From contig RSEF01000004.1 of the NCBI GenBank assembly GCA_003993805.1, forward strand, positions 24,277,841-24,341,840: 64,000 bases of DNA, given 5' to 3'. Origin of the DNA: Himantopus leucocephalus (lineage: Eukaryota > Chordata > Aves > Charadriiformes > Recurvirostridae). This document shows, piece after piece, positions 1 through 12,399 of the stretch. Positions within the stretch are counted from its first letter, which is position 1. Every line of letters begins with the position of its first letter. The notes under the pieces are model-generated. The model worked only from the letters and a program-made list of their open reading frames with translations. It did not search any database and was not told the origin of the DNA. A program made the translations under genes and the position numbers.

Positions 1-370
1 AATCCAAGCTTTTTTTCAGTAAAACAACAGAAGAGCCACCGTGCCTTAAGAAAGGCCCTTGCTGGAGCTGGTGATGGCTGGTGGGTGCAGTGGCAGAGCC
101 CACCCTTGCACACCAGGGAAGGGGGGAGCAGGGAACCACCCAGACCCCAAAACATGACAGTGGCAGCACTCCAGGCAAGAGAAGATCTTCAGATTAGAGG
201 CAGCAGGACTCTGCCCCTCTCTAAGTGTAAGGTGCATAATTGAGAAGAAACCTGACAAGGTCTCTCGGGTATGAAAGTGCCAGGTAAATAGCCACGTACC
301 AGCTCCAGTGAATCTACTCAACATTTACCTGCAGAGATTTTTTTTATTTCTTAGCACCCTAGCACATGCT
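1..370. other. Unassigned non-repetitive sequence
   Basis: Nothing recognisable lies upstream of the first CR1. A minus-strand open frame crosses most of this stretch, but it has no family features, no codon pattern that stands out and no convincing splice sites, so it is treated as chance. Confidence 0.5.
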
Positions 371-783
371 AGAATCATAGAATCATAGAATTGTTGAGGT
401 TGGAAGGGACCTTTAAGATCATCTAGTCCAACCATTAACCTAACCTGACAAAACCACTTCTAAACCATATCCCCAAGTACCACATCTGCCCTTTTTTTAA
501 ACACCTCCAGGGATGGCGAATCCACCACCTCCCTGGGCAGCCTATTCCAATGTTGGATAACCCTTTCAGTGAAAAAATTTTTCCTAATATCCAACCTAAA
601 CCTCACCTGGCTTAACTTGAACCCATTTCCTCTCGTCCTATCACTTGTCACTAGGGAGAAGAGGTCAGTCCCCATCTCTCTACAACCTCCTTTCAGGTAG
701 CTGTAGAGAGTGATAAGGTTTCCCCTCAGCCTCCTCTTCTTCAGGCTAAACAGCCCCAGTTCCCTCAGTCGTTCCTCAACTAG
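371..783 (-). mobile_element. CR1 LINE, 5'-truncated 3' end
   Basis: The element is antisense to the given strand. Its 3' end lies at 371, where tandem octamers (agaatcat repeated) are followed by the antisense of the well-known avian CR1 tail (ggttggaagggacctttaag). Its minus-strand reading frame ends at 460 and encodes the C-terminus of CR1 ORF2 (endonuclease/reverse transcriptase polyprotein), with motifs [24 protein letters not shown] and [17 protein letters not shown]. The frame is uninterrupted, so the copy is fairly well preserved. About 90 bases of 3' untranslated sequence separate the stop codon from the octamers. Similarity stops near 783, the usual severe 5' truncation of CR1. No target-site duplication is evident, which is normal for this family. 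The fragment lacks the catalytic domains and cannot be active. Confidence 0.95.
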
Positions 784-3700
784 ACGTATCATGCACACTT
801 CACCGCAAAAGAGTGAACCATAACGTTATCAGTGATTTCATACAGAACAAAGGCGTCCTTTTTAGTGGTATTTCAGTGGATGCTTTACAAACTCAAAATG
901 ACATATAGACAGTGAAACACTGGAAGAACACTGTTCATTTTCCTCACTTTACATATTTGTTGTATTAAATATCATTGTTTATTAATGCAAAACAACCTGT
1001 AGAGGGAAATAAGTCAAAAGTAACGACTTTCCCTTTTTTCTCCTCCCGTGAGCTGCCAGCTTTTTTCTCTCCCATACCATTTCTCATCAGAGAACAATCA
1101 GGAGTTGCTCTAAGAGCTAAAAATAAACACATTATTCTACGAACACAGGTTCATTAGGAATGAATTTACAGTACAATGGAATAATTCTTTCTGATTTTGT
1201 ACATATACGCTTTTCTAAGTGCACCCTCACCCAAGTCTCTACCTTAACATCTGGTCAAACAAACCCACCAGAAGCTGCTTAATGTGTTTCCATTTCAATA
1301 CAGAGAAGTTTCCGTGAATTCAAAATCCTCTCAAAAATTGTTTACTACTGATTTATTAATTTCTGAACAAATGAACAGGTACCTGTTTTCCTGCAAAGCT
1401 TTTAAATTTTATTTTCCCTCATAAATACTGACACCGTTTAAGTAGGTCACTATGCACATCCAGTCTAATTCCCTCATTAAACAGGCCAAAGAACCCTCCT
1501 GAAAATATCTGCATCCAGGCTGTAGCTTCTTCATAAGCTATGATATGTACTTTAAATATGGATATGACGGTTCTTTGAAAAGTGTCAAGAGTTGGGAAAA
1601 AAAAAGTTTTAAATTTACATAAGATCTTCTTGTAGTTAACCATCATTTAAAGCTATAAACTTGAATCTTAACAAATCTATACAAATTTAAAAAAAAGGTA
1701 TGCAAGCAGCGAAGCCTGTCCCTTCTCTACCTTTCCATTCCAATATCGCAGTATGAGTCTGAATACCGAAAAAATCACTGTAACAAAAAAAAAAAAAAAA
1801 ATCACTGTAACCTTTTCAGCAATACTCTCAAATGTGAGCAGTGATTTCAGGTGCCCCTTACAGGACACGGTAAATGGGCTGGGATTGCAGAAAGCAGGTG
1901 ATGAGAATCTCCAGAAGTCAGCCTCTTTTACAGGCATCTCAGAGAAATGAAAAAGAAATGTATCCAAAATTATTCACATTATATATACCGTTGCAAGTTC
2001 TCTTCTGATTGCCTTAGGGGAGTTAAAACAGCAGCCTGTGAAAAATAAGTGTCCATCAGGCTCGTTGTGATTTCCAGACATATTCAAAAAAAAAAGGTTA
2101 CGCTTATATATAATCCTGACATGTCAAGTGTTATTTGGAGATTTAAAAAGGCATTGTAAGTATCTTAATAAAAGCTATTATGCATTGCTATAGGATATGA
2201 AAAATATTAAGATAGATTAAAAATGTTTCAAAACCCCCAGCTTGTGTAAGGGTCTAAGCTTCTGTAAAGAAGTGACTCCATTCTGAAAGGATCCAGTTCA
2301 AAAAGAGTGTACTAGAGGAAAAAGAGGAGGCAGTGTTAACAGAGAGAAACCATACAAAAAATTATGTTTAGATAAATCTAATGCATAAGCTTCTTCATTA
2401 GTGCAGTATATATGAATTTTTCATGACGAAAATTTCAATTTCTTTCAAAAAAGAAGATCAGGATGAATTAAAAGCTCTCCCTAAATCTTCCTTTGAAAGA
2501 CTACAAGGAGCACTAGAAGAACCCCCTATGAAAGGAAGTTACCCCATTTGGCATGAAGCATTACAATACTGGGCATGATTCTGCCATCACTGAACTCAAA
2601 TGGAAGTCATTAGCAATTTAATCCACCTCGGAAACAAACTCCTCGGTTAAAATTCTCTGTACTTCATTTGCAGAAGGAAAACTGCATTTCTTGATAAAGG
2701 CCTGGAACCCGTGATTTATGCAGATGAGCAGCCCTATACATAAAATAGACCTATTAATGTAATTATTAAACACGTTCATTAATAACATTCCATCTACCAC
2801 AGCCTCTTAGAAATACCATAGCAAAGAAAACACATATATCTTGAACCAAAGTGCAAAGAAGGTTATAAAGAAAAAAAAAAGCCAACCGAAAGAAAGCCCC
2901 CAAATCCATAAATGCAATTTTATTCTGATTCAGAAATAATTTAAGAATCTCAGGGAAACTAAAGGTTTTTCCAAGAACCGTAGCTGCAAAGAGCCACAAG
3001 CACACACACACAAACCAACGGAGGTAATAAATTTGGGTCTATCCTAAAACGGCACATACTCACCTTGCAGGAAAGGAAGTATAGTCCGTACCATAAAGAT
3101 GTGTTTACATTTTTAGACTCTACTCTGAATCACAGCAGATTGCCACGCTCACACAAGAATCAAGCCTCATCTACAAGAGAAAATGGCAACACATGAAGCA
3201 CCTTGTCTTCACATATGCTCTCTTCCTAAATGAAGACACTCGGTTGCTTAGCACAACTCCTCATTGTTTCACTGTCTTGAACAGAATAGTGGCCTGAAGT
3301 TGGGTTGCTAATGTAGAACGTGGTATTATGAAAAATATCAAAATGAAATCTAAACAGCAGCTAACCATTCGCCTTGCTAAAAGTTACAGTCTCGTTTTAA
3401 AAGCAATTAATTCAAACAAAATTGTCAGAAAAAAAAATGCTAATTTCCTTTACTGTTTTACCTAATTAAGAAGGTGTTCCATGGGTGCACAGAAGCTTGG
3501 ATTTGTATGGATGCTCCCTAGAAGCCCAACCCTGTACAGCCTCAGCTTCCCCCTCACCTCACCATCCACAGCACCTCCAGCTTCACCCCCAACAACCAGC
3601 CAAGCAGCTGGCTCCACAGGGTACACACGGGTATCGGCAACGGACAGGATGCTCACCACACACGCTGCAGCCTTCCCATCGTAGGACCACTCATTTCGCC

Positions 3701-4268
3701 TGTCTACTCTAGGCAGCCACCACCTTTCATTACACATACAGAAATATAATTGCATTTGAGACATCTACCCCTCTACGAAATTTGGTTTAGGCTGTGCTGC
3801 AGACTGAACGGGAGCACTCACAATCCAGGCTAAAAATAAAATTTAATAATACATTATACACAAGCTCATAATCAATTTGCATATATAATTTGACAACACA
3901 TTCCATATTATTTGATACGAAATTGATTGTCTGCAACTGGCATGGTACAAGATCTCCAACTAAAAATAAGCACTCTTGCTATAACAGGGAAAAAAAATGC
4001 CTCCATAAATGTCCCTCTTCCAGTCCACTACTACTTTGTTTCTTTTCCTTAAGGACCAGACCTATACATCATGCTATTATATGAGAATCTCCTTTATCTC
4101 AGAAGAGGAAGTTTTCCGTCTTTCACGGTTGCAACATAAAAATCTGCAAACATCATCTTGAATGCATCCTCAGGGATGCTCAGAAACCCAACAGAAAATT
4201 AAAAGCACCTAAACACATCTTACTGCTTTAAATAATACAACTGGGGGGAAACCAACACATGTTTCTAA
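784..4268. other. AT-rich intergenic or intronic sequence
   Basis: Apart from the poly(A)/direct-repeat structure at 1769-1811, this stretch holds only short A or T tracts and chance open frames. A moderately GC-richer patch at about 3481-3720 has overlapping frames of 67-100 codons on both strands. Their composition (proline, serine, threonine, alanine runs) follows from the base composition, so no gene is called. Confidence 0.5.
1769..1811 (+). repeat. Poly(A) tract flanked by a direct repeat
   Basis: The sequence atcactgtaac occurs at 1774-1784 and again at 1801-1811, and the space between is a pure run of A (1785-1800). If the A residues preceding each copy are counted, the direct repeat is up to 16 bases (1769-1784 and 1796-1811). 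This is the geometry of a retroposition event: an A-rich target-site duplication on both sides of a poly(A) tail, but with no element body. A simple slippage duplication followed by A-tract growth would look the same. Confidence 0.7.
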
Positions 4269-4299
4269 GTGAAAATAGCCAGTACAAACCAAAACACAG

Positions 4300-4735
4300 G
4301 CCTATCGCAATGGGAGCCCCCACACATCAAGGCCCCTCAGGGAGGGCCAAGGCTTTGGTGCCCCACAGAGCCGCACGAGCGCGGATGGTTTGAAGTAACA
4401 TCTACTTCTTCACCTCTTGCTCCAGGCAAAGTACAGCAGAGACACTGTCAAACAAACTGGGGCGCTGCAGGGAGGCACCAGCGAGCGCCCCATCCTCAGC
4501 GGAGCACAGAGGTCCCCAAGCTGTCACCCGGCTGCTCTGGAGCCACCTCACTAACGGGACCGCAACGATCCTGCTGCCAATCCAGACCAGGAGCTCCATG
4601 TCCGAGTGAACCCCAGGTTTTGTCGCTGCCAGCCCCGACTGGCACTCCTGGAGCGCCCGTGTGTACGACCTGCTCTGCAGCAGCTCTCCCAGGCAGCCTC
4701 GCAAAATCGCTTTTCCTTTCTCCTCACAGCAGTTA
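4300..4735. other. CpG-enriched block with overlapping frames
   Basis: This block is clearly GC-richer than its flanks and contains some twenty CpG dinucleotides, for example in gccgcacgagcgcgg and agcgagcgcccc. A 155-codon frame runs on the plus strand (4269-4736) and a 129-codon frame on the minus strand (4402-4791). Neither matches a family I recognise, and long frames on both strands are expected when GC content suppresses stop codons. It could be an exon of an unannotated transcript, a weak CpG island or a decayed repeat. No function is proposed. Confidence 0.35.
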
Positions 4736-7700
4736 AGCAGCACACAGAAAATTGAATCATAAGGGTAGACAAATAATACATCACAGATCATAGTGCTAGG
4801 AAATCTTCCTGTCTTTTGAAAGAAACTTACTGCTGAAGCCTTAATTTGTGGGAATTGAAAGCCTCATAACAATTTATGGTGGATTAAGGTTTCTGCCCAG
4901 TTAAATGCCAGTACTGACAGTCCTAGATGAGCTCCCATCTTACGAACAGCCATCAGCCACATGCTTACAGGCAACATGCCAGAGCACACTGCACTTTATC
5001 TGCTTTCCCTCACTGCGGATTATGCTCCTCTGGGGATGCAAAATCTCAGAATTCAACTACATCAGCTGAGAACTACGCTAAATCTTCCAAGCGCCTCCAG
5101 CAGCTGATGAGCACCTCCACATCCCTCAAACCCTATGAGCACTCCAGTTTGTTCAACTTGTGAGTGACATGCGTAGAAAACATTAGGAACTCTTTCCGTA
5201 GTTACTCTTGACGTGGATGGCTAAATCACTGGCCACCTTCCCACCAGCCACCCCAACCAGTTGTTGGAACAGCACTAGCTCACGTCAGCTGGAGCAAGCA
5301 TCCTTCAGTCTCATCAACCCTCCCAGGTTGGTAGAAAAGATGTTCCAACTTATGAGAGCCCATAACCATGGTGTGAGATACGATTCCCTGGGAAGAAACA
5401 GCTTCCCCGCTCCCGGAGCAACGAGATATCCCTTGATGCAGGATGAGCCCATTGCCAGTCCTACGGCAGCCTCAGGCAGGGAAAGAAGTGTCAGGTTGAC
5501 ACTACATGTTTAATGGCCAAATTGGAAACACGTCAAAAAGGAAAAATATCAAAGTGTACCTGAAATTTTAGTTGGTCTTTAGCTGCCAATTCACTTCAGA
5601 GCACCTCCAAGCTACCAGCTGTGAAGATGGATTCAACAGCGCTTCTGCACTGTGGCGTTACGTTACCAAACCAGCTCCTTCCCACCACCATCTCGTCACG
5701 CACCACGTCCAAGCTGGGGACCGGGACGTCAGGTAGCGTCAGAGGCTGGGCAGCTAACGCTCTTTCCTGGGGACAGAGCTGCTTGGAACAGTTTTGGTTT
5801 TTATCTCCGCTGCCTTTCTCCCCTCAAAGAAAGGCTCTCCTCGTCCTTACTGCTGCCGAGACAGCTCTGCCGATTAGTAATTCCTCCTCTCCCCAGTTCT
5901 CAGAGCTGGATTACACCAATGCAAATGTAATACAAGGAACATCCTCTTCTCATGTACTCTCACAAATACAGGTATCTCTCCTTTCCCTTATAGCCTTCTC
6001 AATTTCCATTTTATTTTTAATTTGCATACTTCTTCCAGCCTAGCTGGTTTTAGCCCATTACCACACTATAAAAGATTTATAAAGTTTAACAGTAATCACG
6101 TATCATCTTCAACATACTTATGTTTTACTAGACCCACAGCGCATACCTTGTTTTAGCTACTCAAAAACATTTGCTATATAACAACACAGATTATTCACTT
6201 GATATCAGCATTTCTAGCAACATATTTTCTGCGCTGAGAGCAAGGAACCACAAGACACATTCAGCAGCTTTCAGTGATTATTCAGTGCTTCATGTTCTTG
6301 CAGAAGTCTTGATTTATTCTGTGTCCAATCTCTGTGACACCTCTCAGATATTCTGTCTGAGAAAGCCCTGCTGAGCAGTGTCCTTAACCTGTCCTCGAGA
6401 GCCCTCACCATGTCCTCCTTTCCGTAACTAAACAATACAGACCATCCAAATGGTCACGGCCAAACTATGAACTAAATTTGCCAACAACGATCAGTTAGTC
6501 CTTGAGGTGACTCAGGCTGCTCCTGGGATAGACATAGGTCCACTCCGAATATCAGCATCGCTGGGAGACAAATTCATTTGTCTAGGTTTTGCTACGTCCC
6601 AAAACCTTAAAATCTTTCATTTCAAGCTATCGGAGTCGTGGAGAGCTTGCGAAACATCAAGAGCCATCACCTGCGCTATTGCAATCCACATGTGTTATCA
6701 CCTATTACTCCACAGCATGGAGCAGCAATCTCCTGCGACCTTGAAGTTATCTCTTTCTCGTGAGAGACATACGGCATCATTTTCATAAAGTGGCAGCAAC
6801 TTCTAGAACCCCAAATCACATTGATTTTCTCATTGTTTTGCCCTGTCTGTCTCTTCATACATCTGTAATCTCCAATGACTCCAACATCAGTATCAGACAG
6901 CATAAGCATTCGTCTTTCAGGTTTTTTCTTGAGCAAAACACGAGCAATTGACAATCCCCACTACACCGGCATCTCTCTGCAATGTAACACTACTAAACAG
7001 AATCTGATTCTGAAGCTTTCTCAGTTGGCACTTTTTTATTTTGACACTTTTTTCATCCATTTATTGGATTAAAAATAATGGCGGCTACTAATGGCGTGTC
7101 CAAACGTACACTTCCCTGCAAAGTCCTCAAGCTCATCTCTAAAACTGTGGCTTACTTCTAGATGTTACTGCGTTGGCAACACAACCTAGAGATCAGATGC
7201 ATTTTTTTCCAGACAATCCCCTGTTTAGCTACAGTATAATCAAACAAAGCTGTCTCAGGGAAATGAGTGGAAGAGTACAAAACAAGTACAAAGCTTTCCC
7301 AGCCTTTTCATGCCCAGTTTGCTTAAGGGTACCCATATCTCCAGTATCATTAACAGGGTTCATGGCATTCCCTGACCTGTATTTCTCACATCTGCAAAAG
7401 CACTGACAGGCTCTGCAGTGTCACTGAGCATCTGAGGCAGAATAAAATGTTTAAGCCTGTTCTTTTTGCCATTCTGGGCCCTTTAATGACAATCCTGCCA
7501 CATACTATATATACACTGATAACAAGAACTTGGTACCTCCGTGCTCTCCTATTTTTGGCAGTCTTTTTCTGAACTACAGCTCTACCACTAACCATTCCTT
7601 TCCCTGTCATGGCTCATATGTACTTTCTACAAACTTTCTAAACTACAAGAACGAAAAAAAACAACTATATTTAATACAGACCCATGAAGCAGCTGCTTGC

Positions 7701-10379
7701 ACAGTCACGGACAGGAGGAGCAGTTTGCAGACCAGCACTTGGGAAGCACCTTTTGAGGAGACTCCATTTGCAGCAACTAACTCTAAAACAGCCTTTGCTT
7801 TCGCAGGAACGCAGGGAAGTATTTGTAACAGAGAGTCTGAAATTCAGCCCAACAGCCTTACTGCCAGTTTTTGCAAGGGATGGGCATAACACACACCAGG
7901 TGGCCCTGGTGCAATTTTAGGTGTATAGCATCTCTGACTCACTAGGTGTTACGTGGCTCTCTCACACCCATTCTTCGGCACAACCACACGCGGCATCTGC
8001 ACCCCAGGACGGAGAAGGATGAAAGCCTGGAGGAAGCCCATACTTTTCTCCCCTCTCCCTCAGCCCACAGCAGAAAACTTTCCCTTCAGCCAAAGCCACT
8101 TGTTTTTACATGGGTTTGATAGCAGCAGCCTGCAGGCAAGGAACCCGGCATCCACAGTGCTCACAGACACGCTTCAGTGCACAGACAACACAACTCCCAT
8201 ACTCGCCAGCAGCGTTGAGACACTACTCAACCATTTCAGAGCTCACGTAAAAATTGATTAAGCAGAAGCGTAGATATCTGTGTTTGTGCTCCCTATAAAA
8301 GATAAGCTGAATGATTTTTGATGACCATCTGTTTAGCAATGGCTATTTAACATTCACCTTTTGACTGTTATTTCCATCCATTATTTACCAGACCCTGAAC
8401 AGTATTTGCCAATGGTTAAACAAGAGGAACCGCATTATTTAAATTACAATACAGCATCATCACACCAATGTTACAAAGTGGTATTTTGTAATATGCGATT
8501 TGTTAGGAAAAAAAAAAAATTGAGCTTAGAAACTATTTTGTACTAAGACAGCACTAAACATCTAACTCAAGGAGTAGAGACTGCTATGTACATGGGTGAA
8601 CAATTATTTCCAACAGGAGAATAAACTGACCGGCACACAAATAGAAGCATAAGGCAAACTCAAATAAAAAAAAAAAAGAAAATCGAAAAAGAAAAAAAAA
8701 GAGACACATCCTTTTTTACTTTTGTTCTCATTTGATGGCTCTCATTTACTATACCTCAAAATCCCATTTGTAAAGGCTTCAATTCTGCTGCGCAGCTCCT
8801 TTTTTTGTCTCAGTATATGTATTATAGCTTATTCAGTATCTCCTACTCTCTTTCTTCCTAACTTCTTTGTAAAAATATTAGCAAATTTTCCGGGAAGAGG
8901 AATAACTGTCAGAACTGGAGTGTAAACCGACACGTTCCCACCTATTAGAATTAAACTACGTTTGACCCTCATGTGATGGGGTTGATGGGGTTAAGATTAA
9001 TGAGTCAATTATTTCTAGACGAGGTACAAGGCACTCAATTGTTTCACTACTTCAATACTAACCACCATACTCCTTCTGCAGCATTTGATACCCATAAAAT
9101 AATTGTGAACAATTTTTCAGTAAGACATCATGAGTATTAGGCTTATTCTAAAAAACATGAAAAATCGCCGAGATGAAAAGGAAATGGGATAAATGTACAG
9201 TTAGAGCAATCCTCCAAAGGCATTGGCCTTAAAGCTTTTCACTTGACAAATTGAAGTTCCCCCAAGATATCGCACAATACAGGACAATGAATTGCTTGCT
9301 GTTCAGCTGACCTCCCACGGGGACCTGGGCTTACAGCTCCGAACACCGTCATGTAAGGCACTGATGGTCCCCACACACCCTGACAGGGAAGAGAAAACCT
9401 ACACACATACATGCATTTACAGAATGAACTCTTCCGAGTTTTGTCGTTCTCTGTTTCAACAGACTTCTCACAGCGCAGTACAGTATTTCTTAATATTTAA
9501 TACAGACATCACTATTTCAGAGCAGGTGCAGCCTTGCAGAAGTGTACAGTGCGAAATCAGGCAACGGTGATGCTCTGCTCCATCACTCCGCACAAGTGCC
9601 TAACAATTGGTTAACAAGGTAAGTAAGTTCTGTAACACCTATACTCAGCAGAACGAGGAATGCAAAACTAGTGAGAAAGCCCGGCTACAGGAATTCACTC
9701 GTTCCCTTTGAGTTAAACCACATTTAAAAAAAACATTTTGAAGCGGAGACGGTGTTGAGTTTCTCCGAGTAATGAGCATCTAGGAAACCTTACGTGAAAA
9801 CTCCTAATGTCTTGGGACTGGCAGAGCGTCTACACCCCGTAGTCACATTGCACCGATGTGCTCCTTGGGAGTTGTCTAGGGACAGGACTTTGGGCCTACA
9901 GTGACATCTGCAAAAATGAGAGGATATGGAAGGACACATTTTTGGTATCTCTACCTCCTAAAGACCCACAGTATAATCTTACTTTTAGAGCTGGCCCAAA
10001 TTCACATTGAAGACCATCTTTTAAGTTCTCAATATATAAGCTTACGTAAGCTGGGCTTTAAATCAGCAGCTTGTAAAGTATGCACTTGAATACACCAGAG
10101 GAAATTAGGAAACATTTTTAACAAAGTTCATTATAAACCCTTTTAAATATGACCTACATTTGAACTTCCATATCTTATATGGCAAGGATTCACTTCAATT
10201 ATTCTCTTAATCCAAAGAAAGAAAATGGGTAAGTCATAAAAGCCTTCAAAACAGGTAATTGGAGCAAGTGACTTAAAACCAAGTAGACCTGCAGAAGTTA
10301 AACCTTAAGGCTTTGGTCTGATTTGAGGAAGCCAGTTTTGATGTTATCTTCTATGTTGACAGAAAAGGTAAAATGTGAA
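4736..10379. other. Unassigned sequence with minor GC-rich patches
   Basis: No gene or repeat family is recognised. Short GC-richer, CpG-containing patches lie near 5210-5480 and 5640-5900. An A-rich simple tract lies at 8663-8701. The remaining open frames are under 150 codons and have no supporting signals. Confidence 0.45.
8663..8701 (+). repeat. A-rich low-complexity tract
   Basis: Nearly pure A, interrupted by single g, t and tcg. It is a simple-sequence tract with no attached retroposon body. Confidence 0.8.
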
Positions 10380-10720
10380 AGCAGGGCTTGCTCTAGTTCC
10401 GGTCACCAGCACTGGAGCTGGATGTCCTAGCTCCACCAGACCACCACCGGCCCAGGAGTAGGGCTACCCAACCACGGGAGCAGGTGCCTCCACAGCAATG
10501 GGTCATTCAACCTCCCCGACCATGGCTGGTGTCACCTTCAGCTCAGTCCATAAAAAGCACTTGTGGGAGGATGCTACACGTGTACCATGAGACGAGTAGC
10601 AGAGGCGAATGATCAGCTCCCCCAGGCTGAGCAAGGAGATGAAGGACGGCATCACCAGCTGCTGCTCAGGGACTCTCTCAGCACACTTTTATTTTTATGG
10701 TAAGTGAAAAGCAGCTCAGT
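10380..10720. other. GC-richer patch of unknown nature
   Basis: This patch is GC-richer than its surroundings, with scattered CpG and several ccacc/ggagc words. It shows no open frame of note, no repeat family and no RNA-gene structure that I can recognise. It may be an old repeat or a regulatory patch. Confidence 0.3.
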
Positions 10721-11484
10721 GCCCTACGAACCTCTGCCACATTTGCCGGAGCAGAAGAGTAATAAAAATGACAGAGCTCCTCTTGGGGAAAAGGATTCAG
10801 AGAAGCTACATGCTGCTATGGACTTTTGGGCAGTGCTGTGTGGGAGAGGGAATAAAACTCAAATTCAATAGACCGAACCATCCCTCACAATCCTCTCCCC
10901 TGCTTTTGGGAGGGGAGTCCTCAGTTCCCAATAAATTGGCAATCAAAGCAAATGTCACCTGCCCCAACTGCAAAAACTGCTGCATTCTGCAAAGGTTTTG
11001 CTGCTGTCTTCAACAACAGTAGGATCAATCCCATCAGGTGTTAACTCCCCAGTATATTGGCAACCACAAGGTGACATCCCCTAATTGACATCGCACATAG
11101 CACTTTCCCTTTCCAGTAATCAAACTGTGGAAGTGAATAAAAATACTTTTAAAAAAGTTCAGAACTTTTTCTTTTTACATCAACAGTCTTCAAAAACACT
11201 TGGATTTTTTTAACATTAAAAGCCAATCAGATAGATATTAGGAAAAGAAAATATTTGGGGTTTAGTTATAATCAAATTTCCTTGATGGAAAGAGTTGGAG
11301 TTTTTAATCTGAATTTATCTCTTGCTTTTAGCACTGAATTCAGGATTCAATCACACAGAAAATAAAATGCAAGTTCCCTATTACTTCCACAGAACCTTTA
11401 GTTAAAAGAAACAACCTTTAATATTTAACAGAATATAAAACCAGCCAAGCTAGGTACACGTATACCTTGCCAGTCCTTTAGCAA
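10721..11484. other. Unassigned AT-rich sequence
   Basis: I see nothing beyond short chance frames. AT content rises again after the GC-rich patch. Confidence 0.5.
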
Positions 11485-11916
11485 GTGGTAGTTTCCTTCG
11501 TTAAGCACAGTAATGAAATACTTCCCAGGTCTGTATGCCCACCACTAAGTATGTGGCAAGTTAATGAGAGGCTTTGCCAAGGGTTCAGCCTGCGTCTGCA
11601 GCGCTGCCTCTGCATACGAAAGGTGGCTGATGCTCATCTCCTCACCTTACCCGGCTCTGCAGAAACACCTACCAGGGAAACAGGAGGGATAACGTATTCA
11701 AACTTTCCACCGCCACCTTTAGCTATCAGGAACAAGACAGGAGACAGTACATTAGAATTTGCAAATTTAATAACCTGTTCCGTGGGTAAGAGATTTAATC
11801 AGTCAGAAAGTGATTGCATTTGGTGCGACTGGGAGACTGAAGCCTGTCCATATAATGTTTTGCCAACAACAAAGAAGAGTCTTCAGGAAAATTTCCTTAA
11901 GTCCTACCCCCCTTGC

Positions 11917-12198
11917 TTAGAGTAACCAAAAATGTGCGTTTGCATGTACGTTTGGCTCAAAGAGAGAGGAGTAAATGGCAGCAACCAGCAAAACACACAC
12001 CGCAGCTAGCAAAGGCAGGACGGCACCGAGCGCGCAGGGGCAGCAGCACGGCTTCAGGAGATGCTGCGCGACAGCGATGGGCACGCAGACGCCGCGCAGG
12101 CCGGTGGCCCTGGGCTCTAGGCTGGCACCCAGATAGCAGGCAACAAATGCAATTAAAATTTCTACATCAATGAAAGTTTCAAGCGCATTTGCATCCAT
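11917..12198 (-). CDS. Candidate small membrane-protein frame (unrecognised)
   Basis: This 93-codon minus-strand frame has a true ATG at 12198. It has an acidic, hydrophobic N-terminal part (IDVEILIAFVACYLG, about residues 10-24), then a Cys-rich KPCCCPC cluster (about residues 49-55) directly before a strongly hydrophobic stretch (GAVLPLLAAVCVLLVAAIY, about residues 58-76) that could span a membrane. Cysteines beside a membrane segment are often acylated, but that is only an analogy. The middle of the frame coincides with a dense CpG cluster (about 12000-12115) in AT-rich surroundings. I do not recognise the protein family, no splice or polyadenylation signal is tied to it, and a 441-base plus-strand frame ends next to it (11485-11925). 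A CpG-rich regulatory element that happens to be open is an equally good explanation. Confidence 0.18.
   Translation of the reverse strand: MDANALETFIDVEILIAFVACYLGASLEPRATGLRGVCVPIAVAQHLLKPCCCPCALGAVLPLLAAVCVLLVAAIYSSLFEPNVHANAHFWLL
12000..12115. promoter_or_regulatory. Short CpG cluster (mini CpG island)
   Basis: About fourteen CpG dinucleotides fall within roughly 120 bases, including cgagcgcgc, gctgcgcgac and gacgccgcgc, while the surrounding kilobases are CpG-poor. In vertebrate DNA such retention suggests unmethylated germline DNA (promoter or enhancer) or recent selection. It is too short to meet the usual island length criteria. Confidence 0.4.
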
Positions 12199-12370
12199 TC
12201 ATACCTGTTATCTGCAAAATCTACTGCTAGCGTTTAACTTACTCCACTATTTATATCACTGCTTAATTAGGCCCCAAGGGTGACTTTTAATCTAATTTAC
12301 ACCAAATAAATCCTAAATCACCAGCACTTGCTCAGATTTACTCCAGTGTAAACAAGGTGAGAAGCTGCAC
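12130..12370. promoter_or_regulatory. Possible conserved non-coding element
   Basis: Next to the CpG cluster lies AT-rich but high-complexity sequence carrying an octamer motif (atttgcat, 12187-12194), a homeodomain core in gcttaattagg, a ttaatctaattta stretch and a forkhead-type taaaca. Dense, varied homeodomain, POU and forkhead sites without simple repeats are typical of vertebrate developmental enhancers. This is motif-based inference only. No comparative evidence is available here. Confidence 0.22.
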
Positions 12371-12399
12371 AAAATGCTTAACACAAACATTTTTGTTTC

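Noticed and set aside
11485..11925. A 146-codon plus-strand frame as a gene
   Set aside because: No domain, no convincing start and no splice signals. It adjoins a CpG cluster, where stops are depleted by composition.
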